This document shows, piece after piece, positions 20,398 to 32,870 of a stretch of 64,000 bases of DNA. Where the stretch lies: assembly GCA_030549205.1 (NCBI GenBank), contig JAUKTV010000012.1, forward strand, positions 310,001-374,000, given 5' to 3'. Both the position numbers and the translations under genes were made by a program. The notes beneath the pieces were generated by a model. That model was not told the origin of the DNA. It made no database searches and worked only from the letters and a program-made list of their open reading frames with translations. Position 1 is the stretch's first letter, and the number at the start of each line of letters is the position of its first letter. This DNA comes from Apiosordaria backusii (lineage: Eukaryota > Ascomycota > Sordariomycetes > Sordariales > Lasiosphaeriaceae).

Positions 20398-20790
20398 ATG
20401 GGCTCCGCGATATCAAGGTGCACCTCCAAGAACCACTCGGGCAGCGCCCCGGGTGTCTCAGAGGTTGGCCAGAAGGTTTTCGACAGACAGCCAAACTGGC
20501 TTACGCCACCATCAAAGTGGCGCTCTCGCCATTGCCCCCACCAGCCAGTGCGCTATCGGACCCCCACGCCATACCCAAAAGACGACAGAAAACGCAGCGA
20601 CGATGTGGTCCTTCATGAAAAGAACATGATCATCGAGACACCAGTCGTCGACCACATCGAAGTCAAGAAACCCTCTCAAAGGCGTCCACCCATGGTGCAC
20701 TCGCATCATGGGCACCAGTTCCCCAACAACACCCTCACCATCACCTGGGAATGTCACCCACGTCTGAACCGCTTTGAGCGTGCCTCGTGA
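20398..20790 (+). CDS. Small hypothetical protein with N-myristoylation-like start
   Basis: Single-exon frame of 130 residues in a strong start context (CATCACCATGGG), after a long C/T-rich leader that looks like a typical fungal 5' UTR. I do not recognise a family. The N-terminus MGSAISRC fits the myristoylation pattern (Gly2, small residues, Ser6), with Cys8 as a possible palmitoylation site. The rest is basic, Pro/His-rich and probably disordered (for example PVRYRTPTPYPKDDRKRSDD, then MVHSHHGHQFPNN). If real it would be a peripheral membrane protein. The coding evidence is modest: length, start context and leader only. Confidence 0.4.
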   Translation: MGSAISRCTSKNHSGSAPGVSEVGQKVFDRQPNWLTPPSKWRSRHCPHQPVRYRTPTPYPKDDRKRSDDVVLHEKNMIIETPVVDHIEVKKPSQRRPPMVHSHHGHQFPNNTLTITWECHPRLNRFERAS

Positions 20791-22273
20791 GCATGCATAA
20801 GCATCCGGATGGAGAGGCACTACCCACGCGCCCAGGCAACCGAGCCGAGATGGACCAAGATGGGGCACCCCAAGGAAACAAGTAATGCGAACCAAACCAA
20901 GAACCTGCAAGCGTTCGAGGCCAAGACGGAGCACTTCGGGCGATAGGAAGCTCTTTGCCGGCCAACATCAAGACGGCACGACAGCAAACCTGGGGAAAAC
21001 TCACGCCAAGACGTCTTGCTTGATATTAGGCAGATTAAGCACGTCCGTTGATGCCCGTTGTTGTCAGTCGCTGCCCTCCTTCACTGGCGCTTGGCGCTTG
21101 GCGCAACATCATCCCGTCCTCTTGGCTGCATGACATGGACTGGGGAAAGGAAGATGGAAGAAGGCACGCCGCTAGGAGCAAGCCACAGGAAGAGAAGGCA
21201 TGAAACAAGAGGGTGTGGGGGGGACAAAAGGGATAGGCAAGCGGCAGAGGCTTTATTGGCGGTTTCTCTCCTTTATGACGTTCACTTGAACCCCCCTTTC
21301 TCGTTTGTTTTACCGCGTCTTCTGTGGGACCATCATGCCCACACATCGTCGACGGATGCAAGGTTCTAGATAGTAGGCACTTGCTAAGAGCTGTCATGAT
21401 CTTTAGCGATCTGATAGGAGCAATGGTGCTCATCTTGTTTGACAATAGCTTCTGCATCGATGTTTGGGATGGATACCAGGGGATCAAACGAGCGACTGCG
21501 TTGCACCAGGTCTTTGCGACTATCATATTTATATCAATAAAACAAAAGTTCAGCAACATCACCTACGCTACCCTCTTTGCCCTTTGCGTGACCATGGCCA
21601 GTTTTATCCTTTGCTAACAACCACAACAGTCAATGCTGGAGACAAACACCATCAAGCTCGTGGGCGGGGCGACTCTTCATACCTGGTATCTCCACCACGA
21701 TAGGGAAGACCTTAACAAACGACACTTCGACCGAATCCACGGCCAAACCTATGCCGAGTGGCTATCTTGTCATAACGCAGTCATCATGAAATCCAGACGC
21801 TTCCGAAATGATCAATACCCACGAACCAAATTCTTCAGTTCACCAACAAACCAACAGTTGCATCTTTACAAGATCCCAACGGCACCATGACCATTGAACG
21901 CTTACTGATGCCCTCCGACTGGTGATTTCAACACCACCTCCTAGTCGTTGAAGCTTGAGTAGTCGGAACCCAACAGCATATCTCGGGTGACACAGCCAAT
22001 GAGCCGAGACGCAACGCGACATAACCAACCGAACCTTACTGGCTGGATGGCGCTTGACTACAACTACCGGTATAGCAGTAAGCTTAAAGGAGACGTTATG
22101 ATGTGTGTGCTTACCGCGGGTCTAGATCCATGCAGTTGGGTCAGGGGCTCGATGGTGACACAAAGATTGTGTTCAGGGCTATATCAAGCTCCGACTTTCA
22201 CAACATGATGATCTCGTGCGGTTTTGGGAAAGCAAGGCATCGCCGGTCTCTTCTTTCACCTACCTTAGCCAAG
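20791..22273. other. Intergenic, no gene supported
   Basis: Scattered open frames up to about 175 codons lack family resemblance. An 85-codon ATG frame at 21633-21890 is the best of them but has nothing else to support it. Includes the tyrosinase promoter and leader. Confidence 0.45.
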
Positions 22274-23589
22274 ATGCTCATCAAGCACTTTTTAGTCCCC
22301 CTGGCCACCTTGGTGGTGGCCCTTGGCGCCATCAACATCCCCAACCTCGACTTCGACCAAGAAACCATCGACTCCGGCCTCGCCCTCCAAGCCATCAACT
22401 CCTACGCCCTCCTCAAAGCCACTACTCACTTCTCTGGGTCCTGCACTCCTGCCAATCTCAAAATCAGACAGGAATGGCGCACGCTCTCCAAACCCCAACG
22501 CCGGGGATACATCGCCGCTGTCCAGTGCATCCAAGCCAGACGATCCCTCTTACCCCCCGGCCTCGTCCCTGCCGCTCAGAGCATCTTTGACGATTTCGTC
22601 TGGGTGCACTACAACCAGACGCCCTTCACTCATGGCACTGTACGGACTCTAGCCATACTTTTCTTATTCAGAGTCTTTAATTAACATTCTGTCAGGGCAA
22701 CTTCCTCTCCTGGCACAGATACTACATGCACACCTACGAAACCCACCTCGGCGCATGCGGCTACACCGGCGCCCTCCCCTACTGGTCCTGGCCCCTCGAC
22801 CTCGACTCCGTTGCCTCCTCCCCTTTGTTTGACGGCAGTGACACCTCCATCGGCAGCGACGGCACCCCTATCCCCCACGAAGGCATGAAACTCAACTGGC
22901 CAGGTAACACCCCCACCGGCGACCCTTTTGTCTACGTCTCCCCCGGCTCCGGCGGGGGCTGCGTCCACACCGGCCCTTTCTCCAACCTAACCGTCAACTT
23001 TGGCCCAGTCGCCCTCCCCATCTACGGCAAGGAAGAACGCCTTACCTCCCCCGACCCCACCGCCTCTGGCCAATCACGGTGTCTCAAGCGCGATTTGAAC
23101 GAAGAGCCGGGGCGTAAATGGTCGACGTTTCGTAATATTACTGAGTTGATCCTAGAGAATAAAAATATTGAGTGGTTCCAGGGTGTGATGCAGGGGATGG
23201 TGGAGTATACTGGGGGAGCTGCGAGCCTGGGGGTTCATGGTGCAGGTCATTACATGATTGGTGGGGACCCGGGGAGTGATCCGTGGATTACTCCCGGGGA
23301 TCCGGGGTTTTATTTCCATCATGCGGGGATTGATAGGGTGTGGTGGTTGTGGCAGATGGTGGATTTGGAGAACCGGAAGGTGAGTAACCATGAAAGGGGA
23401 AGTAAAAGGGGGGATGATGTGCTAATGGGAGAATAGGATGTCTTTGGGACGAATACCGCTATGAATAACCCGCCTAGTGAGGATACCACGGTGGAGGATT
23501 GGCTGTATCTTGATCCGTTGGCGGAAAAAGTGAGGATTAGGGATGTGATGAATACTGTTGGGGGGGAGTTGTGTTATGTTTATATTTGA
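22274..23589 (+). CDS. Secreted short-type tyrosinase (type-3 copper monooxygenase)
   Basis: Three exons: 22274-22639, 22696-23379, 23437-23589; introns of 56 and 57 nt (GTACGG...CAG, GTGAGT...TAG), both phase 0; 400 residues. A signal peptide (MLIKHFLVPLATLVVALGA) starts the protein. The tyrosinase domain (PF00264) has both copper sites. CuA: His112 (VHYNQ), His120 (FTHGTGNF) and His129 (SWHRYYMHTYE). CuB: His303 and His307 (VHGAGHYMIGG) plus His330/331 (FYFHHAGIDRVWWLWQ). There is no long C-terminal lid domain, as in the short secreted fungal group related to AoCO4-type catechol oxidases/tyrosinases. The role is oxidation of phenols or catechols to quinones outside the cell or in the secretory path. 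It lies about 350 bases tail to tail from the SDR gene. The frame is intact. Confidence 0.92.
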
Positions 23590-23942
23590 GGGTACCTAAT
23601 ATCCATGTTCTCACGGGAAGCCTGTTAAACATCCATACCTCCTACCTCAGCTGGTGATATTCTCGCCCATCGCACCCGTTCCTTTTTAACTACCTTAGGT
23701 ACTTTAGATACCTATCTCTTCGGGTCTGCTTGTACCAGGTTACAGCGTGCCATTAAGGCTGGAAAGATCATGTGAAAATCAAGTTAAAGAACGGTATATC
23801 ATATTTCGACGGAATATCATAGCTGAAGCAAAGGACACTGGTTTGATCCTAAGACTGTCAATCTGAATAGCGTATGACGAGCTGTAAGCCCGAAGCGGAG
23901 GTCCGATAGGTAGGTACCTAGATGCCTCACGAATCCTCACGC

Positions 23943-24877
23943 CTAATACGGTATTCTGTTTCCATCCCACTTGATGAGCGTTCCATTGTCCTCGGGCTTG
24001 ATATCCTTGAATACCTTCATCAAGCCAGCAATACAAGTTGCCATGTCGTCGACTCCATCCCATCCAGTCAGCCGAGTCGATACAAATCCAGGCTCCACGT
24101 TGACCAACGTGACCTTGCGTCCTTCTTTCTCCCACTCACGTGCCAGGGTCACGGTCGCTTGATTGAGCGCCGCCTTGGCCATCCGGTAGGCCATACAAGT
24201 TCCGAATGAATTTTCTAATACTTGTCAGACATCAAGCTCAGAAAATATCAAGCTCCTAAAATATCGATCTTATAAATACACAGTCAACTGGATTGTAGTT
24301 TGACTCACTTGAAACTGAGCCAAAGGCAGAGGAGACATTGACGATCCTGGCGTTGTCGGCCAGCTCCAGGTTGGGGAGGAAGTGTCTGGTGGCGAGGATA
24401 GGGCCAACAGCCATCACACGGAACTTCTCAACCATCATCTCTCCTGTTTGATCCTGCCATGATTTTGGATGGGGTGACAGGCCACCAACATTGATAAGGA
24501 GGTCAAGAGGCCGGTCGGAACCATACTGAGCAGCTGCATGTGCGATGGTAGTTTCGTCGAGATAGTCAATTTCCAGGATTTTCACGCCCACTTTCTCCAG
24601 CTCAACCACGGTCGGGTCTTTTTCTGTTCTGGTCTGCGGTCGAACGGTCCCCGTGACGTCCCATGATTCACGAACGAAGGCTTGGAGAAGGTTATTGCCA
24701 ATTCCACGGTTTGCTCCTGTAGGTCTTCACGTTAGCAGCGCGTGCGAGTGGTAGCCCTATGGTGTGCAAACGGTATCAGGGGCGTGGAGGGAAATATCCT
24801 GGTGGCTTGGCTTGATCTGTTTGTATGCATGTGGCTCGGTAGTACTTACCGACGATAAGAACAGTCTTGGTTCTCAT
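23943..24877 (-). CDS. Short-chain dehydrogenase/reductase (SDR), classical type
   Basis: Three exons: 24877-24850, 24716-24309, 24214-23943; introns of 133 nt (GTAAGT...CAG) and 94 nt (GTGAGT...TAG); 235 residues. Rossmann dinucleotide motif VGANRGIGNN (GxxxGxG, residues 9-18) with the first Gly split by intron 1; NVGG strand end (residues 85-88), catalytic Ser in NVSSAFGS (about 138) and Tyr154-x3-Lys158 in MAYRMAKAALNQ. The DxGTLIKWDG-type C-terminus resembles the C-factor-like/CsgA group of fungal SDRs. It should be a cytosolic NAD(P)-dependent oxidoreductase; the substrate is unknown. A 22-bp-period array begins about 25 bases upstream of the start codon, and intron 2 itself holds two ATCAAGCTC repeats. 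Whether it is linked to the convergent tyrosinase is open. Confidence 0.88.
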
Positions 24878-24899
24878 ATTGAGTTGGTAGCTCAGATAG

Positions 24900-25090
24900 T
24901 TTGAGTAGGTTGAGATGATGGCTTAAAAGCTCGGACAATGTCTGTTAAAAGCTGAGACGATGTTCGTAGAAAGTTGGGATGATGTCTGTGGAATGCTGAT
25001 ATATTATTTATAAATGATGGGTAAAGGAAATGTAAGGAAAGCTGGGATTTTGTATGTGATATGCTGGCACTAGACCTTTGATATGCTGAT
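24900..25090 (+). repeat. 22-bp-period tandem array (array D) abutting the SDR start
   Basis: Units such as AAAAGCTCGGACAATGTCTG, AAAAGCTGAGACGATGTTCG and AAAGTTGGGATGATGTCTG follow each other every 22 bases, then AAAGCTGGGATTTTGTATG and ATATGCTGGCACTAGACC. The array occupies the likely promoter or leader of the minus-strand SDR gene. A 137-codon minus-strand frame across it is a by-product of the repeat. Confidence 0.7.
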
Positions 25091-25431
25091 ACTGGAGAAC
25101 GTACAGACTTCCTTGACAAGATAGATAAAGTGGTCGTGAAGCAGGAGAACATCGAAAATAATGCTTCTTCCTGATATAAGGTCTTAGATATTAGCTTTAT
25201 GTTTGTTTGCATTGAGAGGAAGGGGTAACGACAGTCGGAGAAAGGGGCGCTGGTCCACCTGGCGAAATGTGCATAGGTACCATGGAAATAAGATGATGCC
25301 TGCATCGTGCGAGGGTGCAGAATCCCAGCGTTGAAAAGGACTCGATCGCCGAGTTCTGTGGCTCAAGTCAGGTGATAGTGTAACGTGCAGACACCCGTTG
25401 AAACATATGTACCATAGGCACAACCACTGTA

Positions 25432-25510
25432 CGTTGCAAACGGGAGTTCCAAAAATCCAATTTGGTTTTTTTAGGTCCCAACCACCTATACCGCTAGGGC
25501 TATTAAATCC
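25432..25510 (+). repeat. Left terminal inverted repeat of the DNA transposon
   Basis: Begins CGTTGCAAACGGGAGTTCC and matches the reverse complement of 29733-29811 with only a few differences, most of them C/T transitions. Confidence 0.9.
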
Positions 25511-28500
25511 ATCAAATCCATCAATTCTTCCAACTAACTGGCCGGAAAGCCACGTTTTTAAGGCCTTTTAGTACTAAAAAGACTTCCAAATACCGTTTTT
25601 TACTGTCAATTGAACTGTTATCCCTTTTTTCCTACAGTACCAGTAGTATATACATTACTGGCTATGCTATTTAAACTATAGATAGATTTCTTAATTATAA
25701 TTAAAAGGCCGTATTGCTTTTAATGCTTTAAAATAACTATAAGCTCGACGAAATTTATAGGAAACTCGAGATATTTACCTATATAGTTAGGACCTACTAT
25801 AGTAGGTTTAGGACTTTCGGTATATCTTTTTTTTCTAATAAAAGTTTAAATAACATAGTTATATTAGCTTCTTAAGTAATAAAGATTTATTATACTTATC
25901 CTCCTTTATTTATATATAGCTTACTATTCTATACTTTCTATAATATATTATAGTATTAATACTTATAATTAGAAGGTTTTTAAATTACTATAGGATAAGC
26001 CTGACCTATTTCTTAATAAAATATAAAAATTCCTTATAGACTTTTATAAAATTTATATTTATAAGTTTACTATTAGCTGTTACTTTAATAGTAAAAGTTA
26101 AAAGAAGAAAAAGCTAATATATAGGCTATTATAAAGAAATAAAGAACTTAAAGTAAATTGGTTTTAAAAGATATTACTATTTATAGTTAAGATGTTTGTT
26201 TTCTATAATAAATTAGGGATTAATAGAAGGGATAGTATTAAAAGGACCGGCTAGGTATTAATAGAAGTATCTTTCTAAATAAATAGTGCCTTTATATATA
26301 AGAAAAGGTTTTATATTTTTCTTACTATTATAGTTAACGGTATTCTTAACGTATTGGTCTATTAAAGGTATATAGACCTTAAAGGTTTTCTTTACTAATT
26401 AGAATATAGAGTTTTTGATAAAATAAACAGCTTTTTTAAGCCTAATAGTATTTTAATAATAGATAATACGTCCTAGTATTATAACCTATAAATTAAGGTA
26501 TTTACTAAAGCCTATTAAATATTAATCTAATATTTACTACCTTATTTACTAGACTTTAATCCTATTAAGGTATACTTTAGTAACCTTAAAGCTTATATAA
26601 GAAGGTACTATATTTATAAAAGTAGCGATAGAATAGATTTAAAAGGCTTTAAAGATTTTCTTAAGTAAGTAGCTTTAATAGTAGGAAATAGGCTAAATAG
26701 GTTAATTGGCTATTATAAAAAGATAAGGGTGCTATTTAAGGACGATAGAAAGGAAAGTGTTAATTATTATATATAATATACTAGAGAACTAGCTAAATAT
26801 TAGTCTATTAGGACTGTAAAATAATACTACTATAGTTTATTATCTTTATCTTTATTTTATATTCTATCGCCTTACCTATTAGTTTATTTATTTTCTATAT
26901 ACCTTTTTTTTATTTCCTTATTATAATCGAAAGCTGTAGTTTAAAAGTTAAAAAACTATAGATTAATATTATTATCGTTAGAAATATAAAGCTTAGCTTA
27001 GGACTATAAATCTTTAGGATTTACAGCTTTTAAGCTATTCCTTCTATAAGCCTAGCCCTTATATATATTGTATTGTATATTATAGCCGGTACTATTATCG
27101 TCTTTATTAAGTAAATTATTAAATTTAAAAAACAAAAGTAAGTTAAGGAATATTATACTTAATGCCCTACTAGCTTTAAGACCTATAATATTATTACGTT
27201 AGCTTTATTTATCTTTTTTATATAGGAAAACCTATATAATCTAGATTTTTAAGGGTTATTTAGTCTATTTAATTTATCGTTATTTAATATAAAGACTAAG
27301 GCTTTATTCTTTAAATACCGCTTTACCGCCTACTTTAATATAATAATATAAAAAGCCGGAATTTAATTTTAAATAAACTAAATATCGTCGGCTTTATAAA
27401 GGTCTTTAATAGTATAATTTAATAACTTTATTACTTTCTTTAAGACTATAAGAAAATTAGGATTTATAAGGACATTCTAATAGGCTAAGGTTTTAATAAA
27501 TAAAGTCGTTACTTTAGCTTAGCTTTTTTAAACTAATAGCGGTAGTAGTAATAATAAGGGAATAGGAAAATTAGCTTAGTAATAGTTAGTAATTAATAAA
27601 GCCGATTTACTTACTATTAACGGTAAGGTTGGAAGTTTAAAACTGGATATACTATATAGTATTGTACCGAACGGTAATACCGGAATCTTAAATATACCGA
27701 GGAATTATTTAAAACTGTAATTCTATACCGTACCTTTATTTAACTTTATATTGTTAGAATTATTATTATTAGCATTATTAATATATAGAGCTATTAATAT
27801 AGCTTCTTAAATAAAGGCTTTCGGCTTTCTTCCTTTATATAACCATTCGTTAGTCTTTAAGTTAACTACTATATTGCTCTATCAATAAGCCTTTTCTTTA
27901 ACCTTTAAATACCTTATAATTATTTTAATAGAAAGGCTATATATAGTAGCTTTTTTATTAATAATAGTATAGGCTTAGGAATTTATTTTAGTTAATAAAA
28001 TAGTATAATACTTTATTAACTTAAGTATTATATAGTAAAAAGCAATATTAAAGTCTTTAATATAGTTCTTATAATTGTAGCTTAGTTAATAATGCTAAGC
28101 CTTTAATAATATATTGTATTTTAAATGCTATTAAAGAATACTAGTTTTAATTTCCTTTTTTTTATCGTTAATATATTAAGCAGTTATTTATTAGATTATA
28201 TTATTAGTAATTAACTTTCTTCCTATTTTCTTTTCTATTGACTTGTCTTTTAATATAGTAACTGTTAAACCGAATAATTGCCTTTTAAAAATAAGTATAA
28301 AAGACCTTAAAGGTATAGGTATAAAAGGCAAAGTACTAGTTAGTAAAGTGTTAGTTAGAAAACTTCTTTTTTAAAGTTTAAACTAATATATTAACGATAT
28401 ATAATATTGTTTAGCTTTTACTTTTAAAAAGTCTTTAATAATACTATCAGTATTGAGTCTTTTAAATAGAGCCTATATTTTTAAAGGTCTAGCTATTACT

Positions 28501-29732
28501 TAATAGGTGGAAATTTCTTCGGCCTTTCTATTTTTAAGTATATATAAATAGATTACTTTTACTTTAATATAGTCTACTAATCTATTAAACCTAATGTATT
28601 TTATAAGATTAAGAACCTTTTAATTTAAGCCTTCTTTTAAAGTATAGATTTTTAATATTAAGATAGTACTAGACTCTTTATCTATAGTAAGCCTCTTTAA
28701 AGTAGTATAAATAGAAGGAAGTAAAGGCGGTAATTTAAACTAGTAAAGAAATACAGTATTAATCTACTTTAATATAGTTATTATTTAAACTTAGATTGGT
28801 TTAAAAGTAGGCAGTTTCGGCAGTAATAACAATATAGTTATTAAAAAGGTTAAATAGCATATAGGTTTAGAAGATAGTACTTAGGAATCTTTAACTTTAT
28901 TAATAGTAGGCTTTTAAAAGAAGGTAGCCTTTAGCTTTATTAGCTTATTAAAGGTAACTAAGCTCTTTTACTTTTTTATAAGTAGTTTATTTAAAATAAA
29001 GGTACTATTATAGACTATAATAGTAGTAAACTTATTATAGGCCTTTGGTTATTTAAGTATTAGCAGCTTCTTTAGGTTATAGTATTTTTCGGTACTTTAA
29101 TTAAAAGGAATAGAAGCTATAGACTTTACTTAGGAGTTTAAACCTATAGTAGTAATAGTAGTAGTAGAAGTAAAGGACTTATTATAGCTTTATAATTAGT
29201 TATTAGCGGTATCTTCGGTATTACTACTATTATTAACTTTATTAGGATTGCCTAGTATTTTAAGTTTAATTTAAATTCTAAATAATAGAATTAAAAGACT
29301 AAAAGTAAAATAGAAGTAGCAGTAGCTTAACTTCTAATCGTAGTACCTTAAAAAAGTTTAAATTTTAATACTATTTAGATATTACTAGGTAAGCTAAAAG
29401 CTAAGGTATCTTTAAGTTTAAATATTTTGGTATTGGTTTAAGGCTGTTTAATCAGAAGCTTCTTTTTCAGAGCTATTAGGATAATAACAGTAGTATTAAT
29501 ATAGGAGAATTAAACTATAGGACTGTAGTGCTATTGTTTAAATAGTATTTAATAGGTTAGGTAACTTAAGCATTTAAAAATTAATTTCGGCTATTTATAC
29601 TAATTTAAAACAATGGCTATATAGAGGCTCTTAAGGGCTTTTAAAGGCAAAAAAAATTAAATTCTTAAAGCTTTTTTAAGTGTAGAAATGGCTCGAAAAT
29701 TACGGTGATTGGAAGTTTTATTCAATTTTCGT

Positions 29733-29811
29733 AGGTTTGATAGCCCTGGCGGTGTAGGTGGTTGGGACCTAAAAAAACCAAATTGGATTTTTAGAACTCC
29801 CGTTTGCAACG
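29733..29811 (-). repeat. Right terminal inverted repeat of the DNA transposon
   Basis: Reverse complement begins CGTTGCAAACGGGAGTTCT. It keeps C at several places where the left copy has T (for example in CACCGCCAGGG), so the left copy is the more RIP-mutated one. Confidence 0.9.
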
Positions 29812-30774
29812 CACAGCAATCATCGCTATTAGGGGTGTTGGACTGCCAGGTGACTGTTACCTGGAAGTGGGCAGCTATGCAGGAAAAGTTTGGTGCCTTG
29901 TGCTCGGCATTTACTCAAGAGTACAAGGGTTAAATTTCATAATTGATGACGAAGTCACTGTTGGCCCGATCACTCCCCGAAAAGATGCATCCTTACCCCC
30001 TCCACTCTGTTTGTTTTATCCTGGGCTTGGGTGCCGAGAGTTGTCCACGCCAAGTCTGAACCACTGCATATGCAGTGAAGTATTTCATAATTTTATAGGG
30101 CGCCACATGAGTGTTCCTGCAAGGCTCGGGGGAATTTCAACTTGCTCTCCAAAGAGTTAAGTCTGATTGGAAAGAAAGGTACACACCCCTGAGATGACCT
30201 GTGACTGACCCCCCCTCCAACATCTATCCTTTCGGCGAGACTCCCATTTGGGGCACTCGCCTTCCGAATATTGGATGCACTTCAAGGGCACTTTTGTCTT
30301 CATCTTGGCACTTGTAAAGCCCCAACCGCCAGCCTACCCACCATCACACACCAGTGACACCACACACACGGCCTTAGGTAAACGCGGTGAGGCTGCGCTT
30401 AGGGCGGAACTCACCTCATGGGTACCCTGCCACATTAGAGTTTTGAGGCTCTTCCAGCACGCATGTCTCAGTCTCAAGCCATATTCTGAAGAGTACCTTA
30501 TCCTGGGATCCAGCGATTGGCACATCGCAGCATTTTTCGGGAATTCGCTACTAACACCTACATATTGCCTGCTTACCTGATTTAAGTACCTTACCATGCC
30601 GAGCCCTGAACTTCGCACCTCTTAAACTGTTCACCTCACAGCACCAAATCACCCGTGTAGGCATCTCACGAACGATTTCATGGTATCATTTTTATCACTT
30701 TTCTGAGCCCATTATTATTAGCCTCCCACCAATCTGCAACCTCGTTCTTGTCTTTCGCTTTGTATGATCCAAAG
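29812..30774. other. Intergenic, no gene supported
   Basis: Normal composition resumes directly at the transposon end. Short frames only; the last 150 bases are probably the promoter and leader of the CorA-like gene. Confidence 0.45.
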
Positions 30775-32870
30775 ATGGAAATGCAAGATCTCCCGACTCG
30801 CCCCTCCGGTCCAGGATCCATTTTCTCCAACTCCGGTATGCTTCAGCTGCTTAATCGCCTGGCGTGCGAACGAGGTGTTGATCTAATGCATCCTTTAAAC
30901 AGGCACGAGGCCAAGGCGGCAATTTGCCGACCAGATTCGGCTGTTTGCTCAGAGAACAGCTGAGAAACATCTGTTCTCTGGAAAACACTTCGGACCTCTC
31001 AGTGAATTTCTGGACACTTCTATAGCTGTAACTGGCTCGTACGGAGGAGCCGCTCAACCGTCAACATCCTCACCCACATTACCACAAGGGTCAGAAAATT
31101 CGAAGCTGGCATTCTCACCGATCTACTTGGTCGTCAACACAGAGGACAATCATGTGAACCAAAGCGACAGCGGGACTGTGGAAAATAACCCCGATCCTTT
31201 TCTTCAAATTCCTGTCAATGTTGGCGGTGAGCTGGAGCAAATACTCCCACAACGCACAGCGGTTCCGAAGAACTCAATCCTCCTTGTGTTCCTACGTGGA
31301 TGGCAATCCCCAGCCTGGCTCCGAATCATTGGTGCACATTGTGGAATTGACCCAGAGATGTTTCGATGTCACTTAAGCTTCCTCGCCTCGACCAAGCTTT
31401 TTGACCAGCCACCACTCCCTTCACAACAACTATGCATCTGGAGAATCCGGACCGTCACAATTTGCGAATTCAAACTGCCACAGGATGCGCTCAACGCCGA
31501 AGAGCTCCAACGCCGACGCCAAAGTGCCCAGCGGGATGTCCAGAAATACCTCCAAAGGCTTTCACCCACAACAGACGTGGGAACACCGATCATTCGACAC
31601 TATTCCGTCATAGACAGCACGACATCAGTTATTGAACAGGATGTTTCATTTTGCGTTAGCACCAAGAAAAATGGCGGCTGGATTGGTATGTGACTGCATG
31701 ACCCACCTACCTCCCTAGGTACCTAGCTACTGTACCTGACAACGTGACCATACCGTTGTTCAGAGGGCACTAGCTCTGAGATTTTGCAGTGTATGCTGAT
31801 GGAATAATATTTTTGAAGGAACCATCTGGATGGACACTGGCCTCCCATTTGACTGTGACGAGGCACTCGTTCCCCGTACAACGCCGACTGGTTCTCAAAT
31901 ACAGCGAGAAAAGCGAGAGGAGAGCTACATACCTCTCGTTCTACACAGACAAAAGATTGCAATCTCACTGCCCGAGCTATCCATTTCCTCTCCGCTGCCG
32001 ACAACCAACCAGCCCTCAACACCGTTTCTTCCAGTACCCTCACCACCATTCCCCAATCTTTTCAACTTGCCTGGTCAATATGGATCAACATTAGACCCAG
32101 AACTCGCGCGTCGGGATGCTCTGTACGCCTTTAGCGAGCTTATTTCAGTTGCGGCAAGCTCGGAACACCAACTTTTGAACCTTTTAAAGGACCGCATCGA
32201 CATCGCGCTTAATGCCTTTCACGGCGTTGAGGATTGGTCTCTAGCACACTTACAGCACCTCACAACGCTGCTCGAGCGCGTCATTGACGAGAGCGAAAGG
32301 GTCATCTATCTTCTCGACAACGAAGCGTGCACCCAGTGGCCCAGTGCTGGCGCGACCCGGGCTGTGCCAACCAGGAACGTCTCTGCAGGTCGTGGTGGTG
32401 GCGGCAGTGGTGGAGGTTCGGCTGGCATGAGCTCATCTTACGACAATGCTCCGCAGCTACAACGTGATCAAGCACATGCTCAGACTCGCGAGAGAACACG
32501 AAAGCTACTGCTGGATGACTACCGCTCTATTTTACATCGTGCGCAGTCTATCAAGAACGCAGTGGATAGCGGCATGACTGCCATTACGACGGAGATCAGA
32601 ATGCAAGAGGCGAGAACATCCGTGGAACAAACCCGCAAGGTCGGACGCATCACAGTACTCGCGTACTTCTTCCTCCCGCTGTCCTTTGTTACGTCCATTT
32701 ATGGCATGAACTTCATTGAGTTCAAGGATGACAACATGTGGAAGGGGACTGTGGCATATGTGGGAACCACGATGGCGGTCTTTATACCTTCCATGATTTT
32801 GTGTTTCTGGGATGAAATGCCGTTTGGTTCAAAGGGTAGGGCCAGTGAGAAGAAAAGCCGTCAGAGCTGA
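30775..32870 (+). CDS. CorA-like Mg2+ transporter-type membrane protein
   Basis: Three exons: 30775-30835, 30903-31685, 31819-32870; introns of 67 nt (GTATGC...CAG) and 133 nt (GTATGT...AAG), both phase 1; 631 residues. A long soluble N-terminal part (about 1-545) ends in helical segments (for example LLLDDYRSILHRAQSIKNAV, then TAITTEIRMQEARTSVEQ). These lead into two C-terminal membrane helices: TM1 about 560-577 ending in the CorA signature YGMNF (Gly-Met-Asn at 577-579), and TM2 about 593-612. This is the CorA/MIT layout (PF01544): a pentameric channel with a cytosolic funnel. A Gly/Ser-rich low-complexity linker lies near residues 472-488. Many fungi have large families of such CorA-like proteins of unknown cargo, so transport of Mg2+ is not certain. 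Converges on the NLR gene, 430 bases away. Confidence 0.88.

Larger units (their letters stand above)
25432..29811 (+). mobile_element. RIP-mutated DNA transposon with 79-bp TIRs (Tc1/mariner-like DD34E relic)
   Basis: A 4.38-kb A+T-rich block bounded by near-perfect inverted repeats. On the plus strand at about 26450-26610 a transposase relic can be read through stops: IIDNTS, then 34 residues after the Asp the segment LLDFNPIKVYFSNLK. This corresponds to the DDE_3/IS630-Tc1 motif PDFNPIE with DD34E spacing (Asp codon 26462, third catalytic position 26567). The catalytic Glu is now a Lys codon and several Gln codons are stops, as expected for C-to-T/G-to-A mutation. The copy is certainly inactive. 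At 4.4 kb it is more than twice the usual size of fungal Tc1/Fot-type elements; the extra 3 kb (about 26850-29700) is unidentified. No clean target duplication is seen: TA lies outside the left end, CA outside the right. Confidence 0.85.

Noticed and set aside
24892..25305. 137-codon minus-strand frame upstream of the SDR gene
   Set aside because: It is a translation of the 22-bp-period array with Ser-rich repeats; no domain.
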